From AC-32 sp963788215 (GTDB lineage Bacteria > Actinomycetota > Thermoleophilia > Gaiellales > Gaiellaceae), in contig CAWBFX010000006.1 in NCBI GenBank assembly GCA_963788215.1, positions 1 to 63,842 of the forward strand: DNA of 63,842 bases, in the 5' to 3' direction. The first letter of the stretch is position 1, and each line of letters begins with the position of its first letter. Below the pieces are notes generated by a model. The model saw only the letters and a program-made list of their open reading frames with translations. It ran no database searches and was not told the origin of the DNA. Shown here one piece after another: positions 34,646 through 42,981 of the stretch. The position numbers and the translations under genes are program-made.

Positions 34646-35754
34646 TCGTGAAGGCGCTCTTCTGGGCGAGCCTGGGCGGGCTCGCGTGGACCCACGTCGG
34701 CTACCCCGTCGCTGCCGCCGGGCTCAGGCAGCTCAGGCGGCGCGAGATCGACAAGCAGGACATCACGCCGTCCGTGACGCTGATCGTCCCGGCGCACGAC
34801 GAGGAGGACGTGATCGGCGCGCGGGTCGAGAACCTGCTCGAGCTCGACTATCCGGCCGACAAGCTCCAGCTGGTCGTCGCCTCCGACGGCTCGACCGACC
34901 GGACGCACGAGATCGTCCAGAGCTTCGACGGGCGCGTCCGCCTGCTCGAGTGCGACCGCGGGGGGAAGCTGCCGACGATGAACGCGGCTGTCCGGCAGAC
35001 CGACAGCGAGATCGTCGCCTTCGGAGACGCGAACGCGACCTGGGCGCCCGAGGCGCTGCGCAAGCTCGTCCGCAGCTTCGCCGACCCCGACGTCGCCTAC
35101 GTCTGCGGCCAGGTGCGCTTCCAGCGCGAGGACGGCACGAACAAGGAGGGCCTCTACTGGCGGTACGAGATGTGGGTGCGGGCCAGCGAGTCTGCGCTCG
35201 GCTCGATCACCGGCGGCAACGGCGCGATCTACGCCGTGCGGCGCGACGACTACGTCGAGTGGCCTTTCGGGCACGACCTCGGCTTCCCGGCGCTGATGGT
35301 GCAGCGCGGCCGCCGGGCGGTCTACGACCCCGACGCGCTCGCCTTCGAGAAGCCGAGCAAGGACAACGAGGACGAGTTCCGCCGCAAGGTGCGGATGCTT
35401 CCCTGGTCGTGGCGGCACCTCTTCGAGGCCGGAAGCCTCAAGGGCCAGCCGCCGCTCTACCTCGCGGAGCTGCTCTCGCACCGCGTCCTGCGCTACGCGA
35501 GCGGCTTCCTGCACGTCGCGCTGCTCGCGACGAGCATCGCCCTCGTCGGCGAAGGCTGGCCCTACCAGGCCGCCCTCGCCGCTCAGGCCGCCTGGCTCGC
35601 GCTTGCCGCGGCCGGCCGTCTGCGGCTCCCGGTTCCGGGAGCCGGAATCGCGTACTACTACCTCCTGATGAGCTCGGCGACGGTCGCCGCGCTCGGGCGC
35701 TACCTCCGCGAGGGCGCGCCGCTGATGTGGGAGAAAGCCGAAGGGACCCGCTAG
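34642..35754 (+). CDS. processive-type family 2 glycosyltransferase with membrane helices
   Basis: 370 residues. A short N-terminal helix is followed by a GT-A domain: VTLIVPAHDEEDVI, ASDGSTDRT, FGDANATW as the DxD-like site, and TGGNGAIYAVRR. Three C-terminal helices follow, as in BcsA/hyaluronan-synthase relatives, but the QxxRW motif is RRKVRMLPWSWR, an imperfect match. GTG start at 34642 overlaps the FemAB-like stop in GTGA. Confidence 0.82.
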   Translation: MIVKALFWASLGGLAWTHVGYPVAAAGLRQLRRREIDKQDITPSVTLIVPAHDEEDVIGARVENLLELDYPADKLQLVVASDGSTDRTHEIVQSFDGRVRLLECDRGGKLPTMNAAVRQTDSEIVAFGDANATWAPEALRKLVRSFADPDVAYVCGQVRFQREDGTNKEGLYWRYEMWVRASESALGSITGGNGAIYAVRRDDYVEWPFGHDLGFPALMVQRGRRAVYDPDALAFEKPSKDNEDEFRRKVRMLPWSWRHLFEAGSLKGQPPLYLAELLSHRVLRYASGFLHVALLATSIALVGEGWPYQAALAAQAAWLALAAAGRLRLPVPGAGIAYYYLLMSSATVAALGRYLREGAPLMWEKAEGTR

Positions 35755-35815
35755 CCCGAGCGGGCCGCGCGGGTCTTCGCCATGGTGCCCAAGGGACGCC
35801 GGTAAAGTCGTGGCA

Positions 35816-35890
35816 ATGAGCGTAGGCTCGACGGAGCTCATCCGAGAGCGGAGGCGTCGGCTTTGCCGACGCCGGAAGCGGGCAGTTTGA
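35816..35890 (+). CDS. putative Arg-rich leader peptide, 24 codons
   Basis: An ATG at 35816 opens a 24-codon frame that ends in TGA exactly overlapping the TTG start of the Wzz-like gene (TTGA). Nine residues are Arg, clustered from position 10 on and using AGG, two CGA and other codons, plus one Lys. A hairpin covers codons 13-19. The layout suggests translational coupling or attenuation of the downstream gene. There is no strong ribosome site before the ATG, so translation is unproven. Confidence 0.35.
   Translation: MSVGSTELIRERRRRLCRRRKRAV
35853..35873 (+). promoter_or_regulatory. perfect 9-bp hairpin before the Wzz-like gene
   Basis: GGCGTCGGC (35853-35861), loop TTT, GCCGACGCC (35865-35873). 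It directly precedes the probable ribosome site GGAAG (35874-35878) and the TTG start at 35887. There is no following U-run, so it is not a standard terminator. It may control ribosome access. Confidence 0.55.
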
Positions 35891-36735
35891 CGACTACGCG
35901 CGAGCGGCCCACGCAGAGCGACGACCTGCCGGACCTCGACGCCGAGCGCGAGGTCGATCTCCGCGGCTACTGGAACACGCTCGCCTCGCGCTGGTGGCTG
36001 CCCGCCGCCGGCCTCGTCATCGGGATCGTCGTCGGCCTGCTCGTCTCGGTCGGCGGCAGCCAGGTCTACACCGCGAAGACGAGCGTCTACCTAGGCCAGC
36101 CGCTCTCGCCGGGCGGCTCGTTCCAGCTCCAGAGCGTCGCGACGAACCCGTCGACGGTCGGGACGATCATCCACAGCGAGGCAGCGCTGCGCCAGGCGGC
36201 TCGTGCGGCGGGCATGCCGGTCGCGAAGCTGCGGGGCCACGTCACGTCCCGGGCGGTCGCCGGCTCGCTCACGAAGCTCGGCCAGACCCCGCTTGTCCTG
36301 ATCAGCGTCACCAGCCCGCGCCCGCGCCAGGCGCAGGTCGCGGCGAACACGCTTGCGAAGCTCGTCATCCAGCAGACGTCCACGTACGTGAACACGCTGA
36401 TCCAGAGCCTGCAGGGCCAGATCGGGGGCTACACCCAGTCGTTGAACGCGATCGACAGCAGCCTCAAGTCGAGCGGGCTCTCCGGGACCGACAAGCTGGT
36501 CGCTTCCATCCAGCGTGCGCAGATCGTCGACCAGCTCACGACGGCGAAGCAGCAGCTTGCGGTGGCGAAGGAGGTCGAGCTCGGCCGGCAGGTGACCTTC
36601 GCCCGCGCGGCCAAGACGACCGCCCGCAGCCGCCGCAACACGGTCATCGTGGCCGCCCTGATCGGCCTCCTGATCGGAATCTTCGCCGCGCTCCTCTGGG
36701 AGCCGGTGGGCAGGATCGTCCGCAAGCCCGCCTAA
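35887..36735 (+). CDS. Wzz-type chain-length determinant / capsular co-polymerase
   Basis: 282 residues from TTG 35887; TTG 35863 would add eight. One helix near residues 35-60 (WWLPAAGLVIGIVVGLLVSVGG), a periplasmic-side domain with helical segments, and a second helix near the C-terminus (VIVAALIGLLIGIFAALLWEP). This two-helix layout is that of Wzz and Wzc N-terminal domains; no kinase domain or separate tyrosine kinase was seen nearby. It would set the chain length of polymer made by the Wzy-like protein. Confidence 0.85.
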   Translation: MTTTRERPTQSDDLPDLDAEREVDLRGYWNTLASRWWLPAAGLVIGIVVGLLVSVGGSQVYTAKTSVYLGQPLSPGGSFQLQSVATNPSTVGTIIHSEAALRQAARAAGMPVAKLRGHVTSRAVAGSLTKLGQTPLVLISVTSPRPRQAQVAANTLAKLVIQQTSTYVNTLIQSLQGQIGGYTQSLNAIDSSLKSSGLSGTDKLVASIQRAQIVDQLTTAKQQLAVAKEVELGRQVTFARAAKTTARSRRNTVIVAALIGLLIGIFAALLWEPVGRIVRKPA

Positions 36736-36744
36736 CTAGGAGGC

Positions 36745-37710
36745 ATGCTCGACGGCAAGCGGGTGGCCGTCGTCGTGCCCGCGCACGACGAGGAAAAACT
36801 GATCGCAGAAACGGTCGCGTCGATCCCTGAGTTCGTCGACCGGATCCTGGTCGTGGACGACGCCTCGCGCGACCGCACGGCCGAGGTCGTGCGCGGCCTC
36901 ACGGACGCGCGTGTCGAGCTCGTCTCACACGAGCGCAACCTCGGCGTCGGCGCCGCGATCATCAGCGGCTACAAGCGCGCGCTCGCCGAGCGGATCGACG
37001 TGACGGCGGTCATGGCCGCCGACGCGCAGATGGACCCCGCCGACCTCGAGACCCTCTGCGCGCCGGTCGCACGCAGGGAGGTCGACTACGCGAAGGCGAA
37101 CCGGCTCTTCACCGGCCAGGCGTGGGAGGTGATTCCGCGCTACCGGTACCTCGGCAACGCGCTCCTGAGCCTGCTGACCAAGATCGCGTCCGGCTACTGG
37201 CACGTGGCCGACTCGCAGTCGGGCTACACGGCGATCTCGCTCGAGATGCTCGAGCTGCTCGACCTCGACCGCATCTACAAGCGCTACGGCTTCCCCAACG
37301 ACATGCTCGTCCACCTGAACATCTGGAACGCGCGCGTCCGCGACTACCCGTCGCGGCCGATCTACGGGGTCGGCGAGCGCTCGGGGATCCGGCTGCGGAA
37401 GGTCGTGCCGACGATCTCCTGGCTGCTCGTGAAGGGCTTCTTCTGGCGGCTCCGTGAGAAGTACGTGATCCGCGACTTCCACCCGCTCGTCTTCTTCTAC
37501 CTGGGCGGCATCCTCATGAGCCTCCTCGGGTTCGGGCTCGGGATCGCGGTGATCGTCGAGCGCGCGCTCGGGCAATCGATCACCGCGGCGACGGTCGTGC
37601 TGGTGGCGCTGCTGCTGATCTTCGGCTCGCAGTTCTCGCTCTTCGCGATGTGGTTCGACATGGAGTCGAACAAGGACCTCGGCGGCCGCGGCCGGCGGCG
37701 CACCGACTAG
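36745..37710 (+). CDS. DPM1/polyprenyl-phosphate glycosyltransferase (family 2)
   Basis: 321 residues. GT-A domain VAVVVPAHDEEKLI, VVDDASRDRT and MAADAQMDP as the metal site. Two C-terminal helices (PLVFFYLGGILMSLLGFGLGIAVIV and the next) anchor it. It likely makes undecaprenyl-phosphate mannose or glucose used by GT-C enzymes such as those at 3785 and 25293. The AGGAGG at 36738-36743 is only one base from the ATG, unusually close. Confidence 0.85.
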   Translation: MLDGKRVAVVVPAHDEEKLIAETVASIPEFVDRILVVDDASRDRTAEVVRGLTDARVELVSHERNLGVGAAIISGYKRALAERIDVTAVMAADAQMDPADLETLCAPVARREVDYAKANRLFTGQAWEVIPRYRYLGNALLSLLTKIASGYWHVADSQSGYTAISLEMLELLDLDRIYKRYGFPNDMLVHLNIWNARVRDYPSRPIYGVGERSGIRLRKVVPTISWLLVKGFFWRLREKYVIRDFHPLVFFYLGGILMSLLGFGLGIAVIVERALGQSITAATVVLVALLLIFGSQFSLFAMWFDMESNKDLGGRGRRRTD

Positions 37711-37747
37711 CCGGTTAGAAATTCGAGCCGCGGGAATCTCGGCGGTC

Positions 37748-37891
37748 ATGCTCCTACTACTTCTCTTGCTGGCAGCACTCGTGATCGCAGGGGTCGTCCT
37801 CGCCGTCACCGTCATCAAGTGGCTGTTCATCCTGGCCGTGGTGGCGGCGCTGTGCTGGGTGATCCTGTTCTTCGTGCGGCGCACCGTCTGA
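37748..37891 (+). CDS. 47-residue two-helix membrane protein
   Basis: A short ATG frame encodes a Leu-rich first helix (LLLLLLLAALVIAG) and a second one ending in FFVRRTV. After the first few codons the third positions are mostly G/C, as in real genes here. It lies entirely antisense to the 3' end of the MFS gene, whose last 45 residues there are highly charged and unlike a transporter tail. Either this small gene is real and the MFS end is read-through, or the reverse. Confidence 0.5.
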   Translation: MLLLLLLLAALVIAGVVLAVTVIKWLFILAVVAALCWVILFFVRRTV

Positions 37892-39082
37892 CGTTCTCAG
37901 CACGATCACGCCCGCCACGGCGATCAGCACGGACGCGAGGGTCAGCGCCGGAACGATCCCGACCAGCTGCCCCACGGCGCCGCCTGTCGCCGCGCCGGCC
38001 AGGCTGAGCAGCGAGCCGGAGGCGCCGAGCGAGCCGTAGACCCGGCCACGGTACTCGTCGCGGACCGTGCGCTGGACCATCGTTTCGACTCCGATCGCGG
38101 CGCCGACCGCGAGCACGCCGCCGACGGCGGTGAGCGCGAACGCGAGCGGAACCGTCGGCAGGTTGTACTTGGCCAGCGAGAGCGCTCCCGCGAGCACTGA
38201 GCCCCAGCCCATCAGCATCCGCGGCTCGAGCCGGCCGCCGACGCGACCGACCAGAAGCGCGCCGACGATTCCCGTCGCCGCCGAGGTGGTCAGCAGAGCG
38301 GCGAAGACCCCGGGGCCCTGATGCAGGACGTCACGCGTCCACGCCGGGTACGGCGGGTCGAGCATCGTCCCGCTGAACGTCATCACGCCGAAGACCACGA
38401 ACATCAGCGCGATCGCCCGCTCGCGGCGAACGAGCCGCAGCCCGTCGAGCCAGTGCTGCCAGAACGCGGCCGAGGCAGCCGCCGCCTCTTCGAGGGCGGT
38501 CTCGGGATGGCGCGGTCGCGGGGCGCGGATCGGCGCGATCAGGAGCGCCGCCGCGACGAAGGTCGCGCAGTCGGCGACGACGACCCCGCGCAGGCCGAGA
38601 GAGCCGAGCAGCAAGCCCCCGAGCGGCAGGCCGGCGAGCCGTCCGATCCGGTTGTTGAGCGCGTTCAGCGAGTTCGCGCGAACGAGCTCGCTTTCCTCGA
38701 CGAGGGTCGGCAGAAGCGCGCTCTCGGCGGGGACGGTGAACGAGGCGAGCGCCGATTCGGCGGCGGCTGCGACGTAGACGAGCCCCAGCCAGCCGCCGCC
38801 CGGGACGAACACCAGGAGCGAGACCGCTCCGGCCTGCAGCAGGTTGCCGCCGACCAGCAGCCGCTTGCGGTCGGCTCGGTCGGCAAAGGCGCCGCCGACC
38901 GAGCTCAGGAAGACGCCCGGCAAGAGCGTCGCGATGGTCATCCCGGCGGTCGCCATCGTCGAGCCCGTGTGCTCGTAGACGAAGTAGGGGAGGGCGGCGA
39001 AGAGGATCCAGTCTCCGGCGATCGAGATCAGCCCGCCGGTCCAGAGCAGGCCGAAGTCGCGTCGGCGAAGCAGCGCGAGCAC
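37757..39082 (-). CDS. major facilitator superfamily transporter
   Basis: 441 residues with about 12 helices, MFS_3/enterobactin-exporter-like. The opening LLRRRDFGLLWTGGLISIAGDWIL and loop GGAFADRADRKRLL are family-typical. The second half keeps RDEYRGRVYGSLGA. From about residue 395 the sequence becomes acidic and His-rich because no stop occurs until 37757; this tail is antisense to the small membrane protein gene. Substrate unknown, drug or metabolite efflux likely. Confidence 0.85.
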   Translation of the reverse strand: MLALLRRRDFGLLWTGGLISIAGDWILFAALPYFVYEHTGSTMATAGMTIATLLPGVFLSSVGGAFADRADRKRLLVGGNLLQAGAVSLLVFVPGGGWLGLVYVAAAAESALASFTVPAESALLPTLVEESELVRANSLNALNNRIGRLAGLPLGGLLLGSLGLRGVVVADCATFVAAALLIAPIRAPRPRHPETALEEAAAASAAFWQHWLDGLRLVRRERAIALMFVVFGVMTFSGTMLDPPYPAWTRDVLHQGPGVFAALLTTSAATGIVGALLVGRVGGRLEPRMLMGWGSVLAGALSLAKYNLPTVPLAFALTAVGGVLAVGAAIGVETMVQRTVRDEYRGRVYGSLGASGSLLSLAGAATGGAVGQLVGIVPALTLASVLIAVAGVIVLRTSDGAPHEEQDHPAQRRHHGQDEQPLDDGDGEDDPCDHECCQQEK

Positions 39083-39091
39083 GGGGTCTGT

Positions 39092-40108
39092 CTAGGCCGC
39101 GTGAGCCGAAAGGACCTGAAGCGTGTCCCGCGCGAGCAGCACATCGACGCCCGCCGCGCCGCAGAGATCTTCGTAGCGCAGCACGAGTGCGGGTACGCCC
39201 ACGTCGACCTCGCGAATGGGCGAGAGCCGCAGCCTGGGCCGCTCGCGCCGCAGCGCCTGCACCTCGGGCCGCGCGAGAGCCAGCGCTGCCGCCGAGGTCC
39301 AGGCCTGCTCGCCGCACGCCGCGCACGACGAAGCTAGTCCAGGCCCGTGATCGGTGTGGTGCACGTCGAGCCGTGCAGCGCTGCCGCAGCGGGTGCACTC
39401 GACCTGTCGCGCGGAGGGGTCGAAGTAGCGCGACGACCACTCGGCGATGCGCCTGAGGATCGCGGCCGGCCGGACCAGGTCGCCGACGAGGCGCGCGTAG
39501 AACGGGTTGTCCAGCTTCAGGTCGACCGAGCGCTCGTGCTCCCGCGGGTGGCACGACGGGCAGCGGAACGAGATCTCGCCGCGCGTGCGGCGCATGAGGA
39601 GCCTGTGGGATCCGCAATCGACGCACCAGACGCGCGTCTCGATCCAGCCGTCCGGCTCGAGCAGCCGGCGCAGCGCCTGCTTCCCCCGAGTGAGCCGCAT
39701 GGAGACGGCGTCGTCGGAGATGCCGAGCCGTGCGCCGATCTCCGCCCGCGAAGCGCCGTGCACGTGGCGCAGCACGAGCGCCTCGCGGGTCTCGGCCGGC
39801 AGCTCGTCGAGCAGCTCGACCACCTTGCCGCACTCGACCTGCGCGATGGCGGGCTCCGCCTGCAACCGTGCGATCCCGGCGGCGTCGAGGCCCCGGCGGC
39901 GAGCCCAGCGCCTGCAGACGTTGCGCGCGATCGCTGCGAGCCAGCGGTCGAGCCCGTCCGGGTCGTGCACCTTGTGGCCGTTGCGCCAGGCTTCGAGCAG
40001 CGTCTCCTGCGCGAGGTCGTCGGCGGCGGTGCGGTCGCGCGTGATCGCGGCGCAGAGCGCGACGAGCCTGCGGCGGCGTTCGGCGGTAATGGCGTTCTCG
40101 GGCAGCAT
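39092..40108 (-). CDS. ECF sigma factor with C-terminal zinc-ribbon extension
   Basis: 338 residues. Sigma-2 (DRTAADDLAQETLLEAWRNGH) and sigma-4 (LVLRHVHGASRAEIGARLGISDDAVSMRL) fill the first 150. Beyond that are two Cys sets: C162/C165 with C183/C186, and C238/C241 with C262/C265, each like a zinc ribbon. Ordinary ECF factors stop near residue 190. The extension may sense redox or metal, or replace an anti-sigma factor; none was seen next to it. Divergent from the glycosyltransferase at 40174. Confidence 0.82.
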   Translation of the reverse strand: MLPENAITAERRRRLVALCAAITRDRTAADDLAQETLLEAWRNGHKVHDPDGLDRWLAAIARNVCRRWARRRGLDAAGIARLQAEPAIAQVECGKVVELLDELPAETREALVLRHVHGASRAEIGARLGISDDAVSMRLTRGKQALRRLLEPDGWIETRVWCVDCGSHRLLMRRTRGEISFRCPSCHPREHERSVDLKLDNPFYARLVGDLVRPAAILRRIAEWSSRYFDPSARQVECTRCGSAARLDVHHTDHGPGLASSCAACGEQAWTSAAALALARPEVQALRRERPRLRLSPIREVDVGVPALVLRYEDLCGAAGVDVLLARDTLQVLSAHAA

Positions 40109-40173
40109 CAGCGTCTCCTGTACGGATACCTGTCGCAGGAAGATCGCGCCATTCCCGGAAAGCCAACGCTGTT

Positions 40174-41220
40174 TTGAAGGTCGTCGTCTTCACGACGTCG
40201 TACCCGCGCCACGCGGACGATTTCGCGGGCCGGTTCGTCTCGGACCCGGTCGAGCGCCTGCGGGCGCGCGGGCTCGAGGTCGAGGTGGTGCATCCCGGCG
40301 TCTACAAGGACTACGGCGTCGCCTACCAGGGCGGCGGGATCATGCACGCGGTCAAACGCCGGCCCTGGATCGCGCCGCTCCTCGCCGTTTCCATGATCCG
40401 CGCCCTGCGGCGGTCGGCGCGCGACGCCGACCTCGTGCACGCGATGTGGCTCGCCGGCGGCGTCGTCGCGCTCTTCTCGGGGAAGCCGTTCGTCGTCAGC
40501 TTGCTCGGCTCGATCTCGGGCGGCGCGCTCGACGACTTCGCCCTGATGCGCACGCGGCCGAGGCTCGTGCGCTTCATCTGCCACCGGGCGCGCGCGACGA
40601 TCTGCATCTCCGAGGCGCTCGTCGAGTCGGCGCGGGAGGCCGGCATCCGGAACATCCGCTTCATCCCGATCGGGATCGAGATCCCCGAGACGGTGGGTGA
40701 GGAGGCCGACCCGCCGGAGGTCTTCTACACGGGGCGCCTCTCGCGCGAGAAGGGCGTCGAGGACCTGGCGGCCGCGCGCGAGGGCCTCAACCTGATCGTC
40801 TCCGGCGATGGGCCGCTGCGGTCCTTGTTCCCGGACGCGCTCGGCTTCATTTCGCGCGCCGAGCTGGAGGAGCGCTACCGCCGGGCCGCGGTCGTCGTCG
40901 TCCCGTCGCGCAGCGAGGGCTTCGGCGTCGTGTGCGCGGAGGCGATGGCGCACGGCAAGGCCGTGGTCGCGGGCGCGACCGGCGGCCTGCTCGGCCTCGT
41001 CCGCGACGGCGATACCGGCCTGCTCGTGGAGCCCGCGAACCCGAAGGAGCTGCGGGCGGCAATCGACCGCCTCCTCGCCGACCAGGCGCTACGGAAGCGC
41101 CTGGGCGAGAACGCCCGCGCGTGGATCACCGAGCTCTGCTCGTGGGACAAGGTCATCGCCGACACCATCGAGACCTACGAGCAGGCGCTCGGGCAGGCGA
41201 CGAGCTCGAGCCCCGAGTGA
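40174..41220 (+). CDS. GT4 glycosyltransferase, paralogue of the 29901 gene
   Basis: 348 residues from TTG 40174. VVVFTTSYPRHADDFAGRFV and HAMWLAGGVVALF match the N-domain of the 29901 protein. The C-domain has YTGRLSREKGVEDL, GDGPLR and SEGFGVVCAEAMAHGKAVV with E-x7-E intact. It stands outside the main glycan operons and is divergent from the sigma factor gene, so it may be regulated by it (inference). Confidence 0.88.
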   Translation: MKVVVFTTSYPRHADDFAGRFVSDPVERLRARGLEVEVVHPGVYKDYGVAYQGGGIMHAVKRRPWIAPLLAVSMIRALRRSARDADLVHAMWLAGGVVALFSGKPFVVSLLGSISGGALDDFALMRTRPRLVRFICHRARATICISEALVESAREAGIRNIRFIPIGIEIPETVGEEADPPEVFYTGRLSREKGVEDLAAAREGLNLIVSGDGPLRSLFPDALGFISRAELEERYRRAAVVVVPSRSEGFGVVCAEAMAHGKAVVAGATGGLLGLVRDGDTGLLVEPANPKELRAAIDRLLADQALRKRLGENARAWITELCSWDKVIADTIETYEQALGQATSSSPE

Positions 41221-41233
41221 GGAGAGGCCTCGA

Positions 41234-41611
41234 TCACATCGGCTCGAACCAGCGGGCGCGCTCCGCGGTCGGCTCTTCGTAGGTCTCGATCACCCAGTAC
41301 TCACGGCACGACGCAATCCGGTCACCATCGACCTCGTAGAACGAAAGGGCGTAGTGCGGGCCGACGGTGGGATGGGGGACGCGCACTTCCGAGACCACCG
41401 TGTTCCCCTGCGCGACGATCCGCAGCACTTCGATCGACCAGCCTTCCGGATACGTGCGGTTGAACTCCACGAAATTTGCGCGGCCGCGGAGGCGGACCAG
41501 GTCGTGCGGCCATTCGAGGACGAAGTCCTCCGCGAGCAACGCGCCCACGCCGTCCCAGTCCCGCGCCTGAATCCGGCTCCAGAGCTGGGCAACCACGTCG
41601 CTCGGTTCCAC
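41234..41611 (-). CDS. SnoaL/NTF2-like domain protein
   Basis: 125 residues from GTG 41611; GTG 41629 is also possible. The alpha+beta NTF2-like cone is suggested by QLWSRIQARDWDGVGALLAEDFVLEWP and YALSFYEVDGDRIASCREYW. Such proteins are small hydrolases, isomerases or ligand binders; no specific activity can be given. The 3' end lies 13 bases after the convergent glycosyltransferase. Confidence 0.8.
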   Translation of the reverse strand: MEPSDVVAQLWSRIQARDWDGVGALLAEDFVLEWPHDLVRLRGRANFVEFNRTYPEGWSIEVLRIVAQGNTVVSEVRVPHPTVGPHYALSFYEVDGDRIASCREYWVIETYEEPTAERARWFEPM

Positions 41612-41665
41612 GGCCTGATTATCCGCCACAGCTTCGAGGCCGAACTGTGATGCGAGGATGAGCCG

Positions 41666-42196
41666 GTGATTGTCAGGAAGCAGCGGGCCGACGATTACGA
41701 GGCGATCCGGCACGTCTACGCCGAAGCCTTTCGGCGGCCGCGTTTTCGGCCGGCGCAGAAACGCGGCTCCCTCCCACCCGAGGTCGGTCTGTTCGAGGCG
41801 TTGTGGGAGGCAGGCGACGTAATTCCGGAGCTCTCGTTCACGGCGCTGACCGACCGTGAGGTGGTCGGCCACGTGACGGCGAGCCAGGCGACCGTGGCCG
41901 CTGACCCTGTTGTTGCCGTAGGGCCGATCGGCGTCCTGCCGGAGCATCAAGGCGCCGGCATCGGCAGCGCCCTGATGGAAGCGCTTCTCGCCGCCGCTGA
42001 CGCCGCGGACGTGCCGTTGGTCGTTCTGCTCGGCGCGCCGCAGTACTACAGCCGCTTCGGGTTCCGTCCGGCCGCGCAGTTGGGCGTCACACCTCCGGAG
42101 CCGGACTGGGGAGATGGCTTCCAGGCCCGACCTCTGACCGCGTACACAGAGTCCGTCGCAGGACCGTTTCGGTACGCGTCGGCCTTCTCGTCCTAG
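41666..42196 (+). CDS. GNAT N-acetyltransferase (YhbS-like)
   Basis: 176 residues from GTG 41666. The acetyl-CoA loop is GVLPEHQGAGIGSALMEALL. The later LLGAPQYYSRFGFRPA is the YhbS-type ending. Substrate unknown. The divergent SnoaL-like gene begins 54 bases away. Confidence 0.88.
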   Translation: MIVRKQRADDYEAIRHVYAEAFRRPRFRPAQKRGSLPPEVGLFEALWEAGDVIPELSFTALTDREVVGHVTASQATVAADPVVAVGPIGVLPEHQGAGIGSALMEALLAAADAADVPLVVLLGAPQYYSRFGFRPAAQLGVTPPEPDWGDGFQARPLTAYTESVAGPFRYASAFSS

Positions 42197-42237
42197 TCGC
42201 TCAAGGTCCCGGCGTCCTGCGTTCTACGATCCGCCGC

Positions 42238-42687
42238 GTGGACGAGTTCGTTCCCAAGGAATTCGACGTGCCTCGGCGGCTCGAGACGCCGCAGTTCGTG
42301 CTCGAGCCGCTCGGTCCCGAGCACAACGACCAGGACTACGACGCGTGGACCTCGTCGATGGAGCACATCCATGCGACGCCGGGGTGGGAGAGCAGCAGCT
42401 GGCCGCGGGAGATGACCCCGGACGAGAACCGGGGAGACCTGCAGCGCCACTCCGACGACTTCCGCAACCGGACGGGGTTCACGTACACCGTGCTCGATCC
42501 GGCGAGCCGCGAGGTGATCGGTTGCGTCTACATCTACCCGCGGCCCGACAGCGACGAGGACGCCCGGGTGCACTCGTGGGTGCGGGCGAGCCACGCGCAG
42601 CTGGACGCCCCGCTCTGGCGCGCCGTCAGCGAGTGGCTCGCGCGGGACTGGCCGTTCGGCAGCGTCGAGTACGCGCCGCGCGACTAG
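42238..42687 (+). CDS. GNAT-related acetyltransferase
   Basis: 149 residues from GTG 42238. FTYTVLDPASREVIGCVYIYPR forms the central beta strands of a GNAT fold, and VHSWVRASHAQLDAPL stands where the CoA loop should be, without the usual Q/RxxGxG/A. It is therefore probably a divergent or non-catalytic member. It follows the YhbS-like gene by 41 bases. Confidence 0.65.
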   Translation: MDEFVPKEFDVPRRLETPQFVLEPLGPEHNDQDYDAWTSSMEHIHATPGWESSSWPREMTPDENRGDLQRHSDDFRNRTGFTYTVLDPASREVIGCVYIYPRPDSDEDARVHSWVRASHAQLDAPLWRAVSEWLARDWPFGSVEYAPRD

Positions 42688-42693
42688 CCGAAC

Positions 42694-42981
42694 CTAGACA
42701 GCTTCCGACCCTCGCCAGAACAACTGCCACAGATGTCCCGGAACGCGGCGCCAGCCCGCCCGTTTGGCCTCGTTGACCGTCACCTTCCCCACGAGCAAGA
42801 CCCCGATGAGCCCCACGACGATCTGAATTCCCCAGATGACCAGCCGCAGGATGGAAGCCGACCTGTCGCTGGTGAGGTGACCGTGGTTTCGGAGAACGCT
42901 TATGAGGATCTGGGCAAACGGGAACCACGACAGGATCACCAGCAGCACCCCGATGCGCAGCCGGACTAGGTGTGACTGCAT
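42694..42981 (-). CDS. small membrane protein, third gene of the two-component operon
   Basis: 95 residues with two clear helices (GVLLVILSWFPFAQILISVL and LVIWGIQIVVGLIGVLLVG) and a basic tail. Its start overlaps the histidine kinase end by 16 bases, so it is co-expressed and could modulate the kinase. The family was not recognised. Confidence 0.65.
   Translation of the reverse strand: MQSHLVRLRIGVLLVILSWFPFAQILISVLRNHGHLTSDRSASILRLVIWGIQIVVGLIGVLLVGKVTVNEAKRAGWRRVPGHLWQLFWRGSEAV

Noticed and set aside
35755..35815. GC-rich inverted repeat (GCCCG/CGGGC) after the family 2 glycosyltransferase as a terminator
   Set aside because: The stem is only four to five bases and there is no T-run, so it cannot be supported as a terminator.
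40109..40173. Autoregulatory ECF promoter before the sigma factor gene
   Set aside because: A GGAAT-like -35 can be found but no convincing -10 at the right spacing, so it was not listed.
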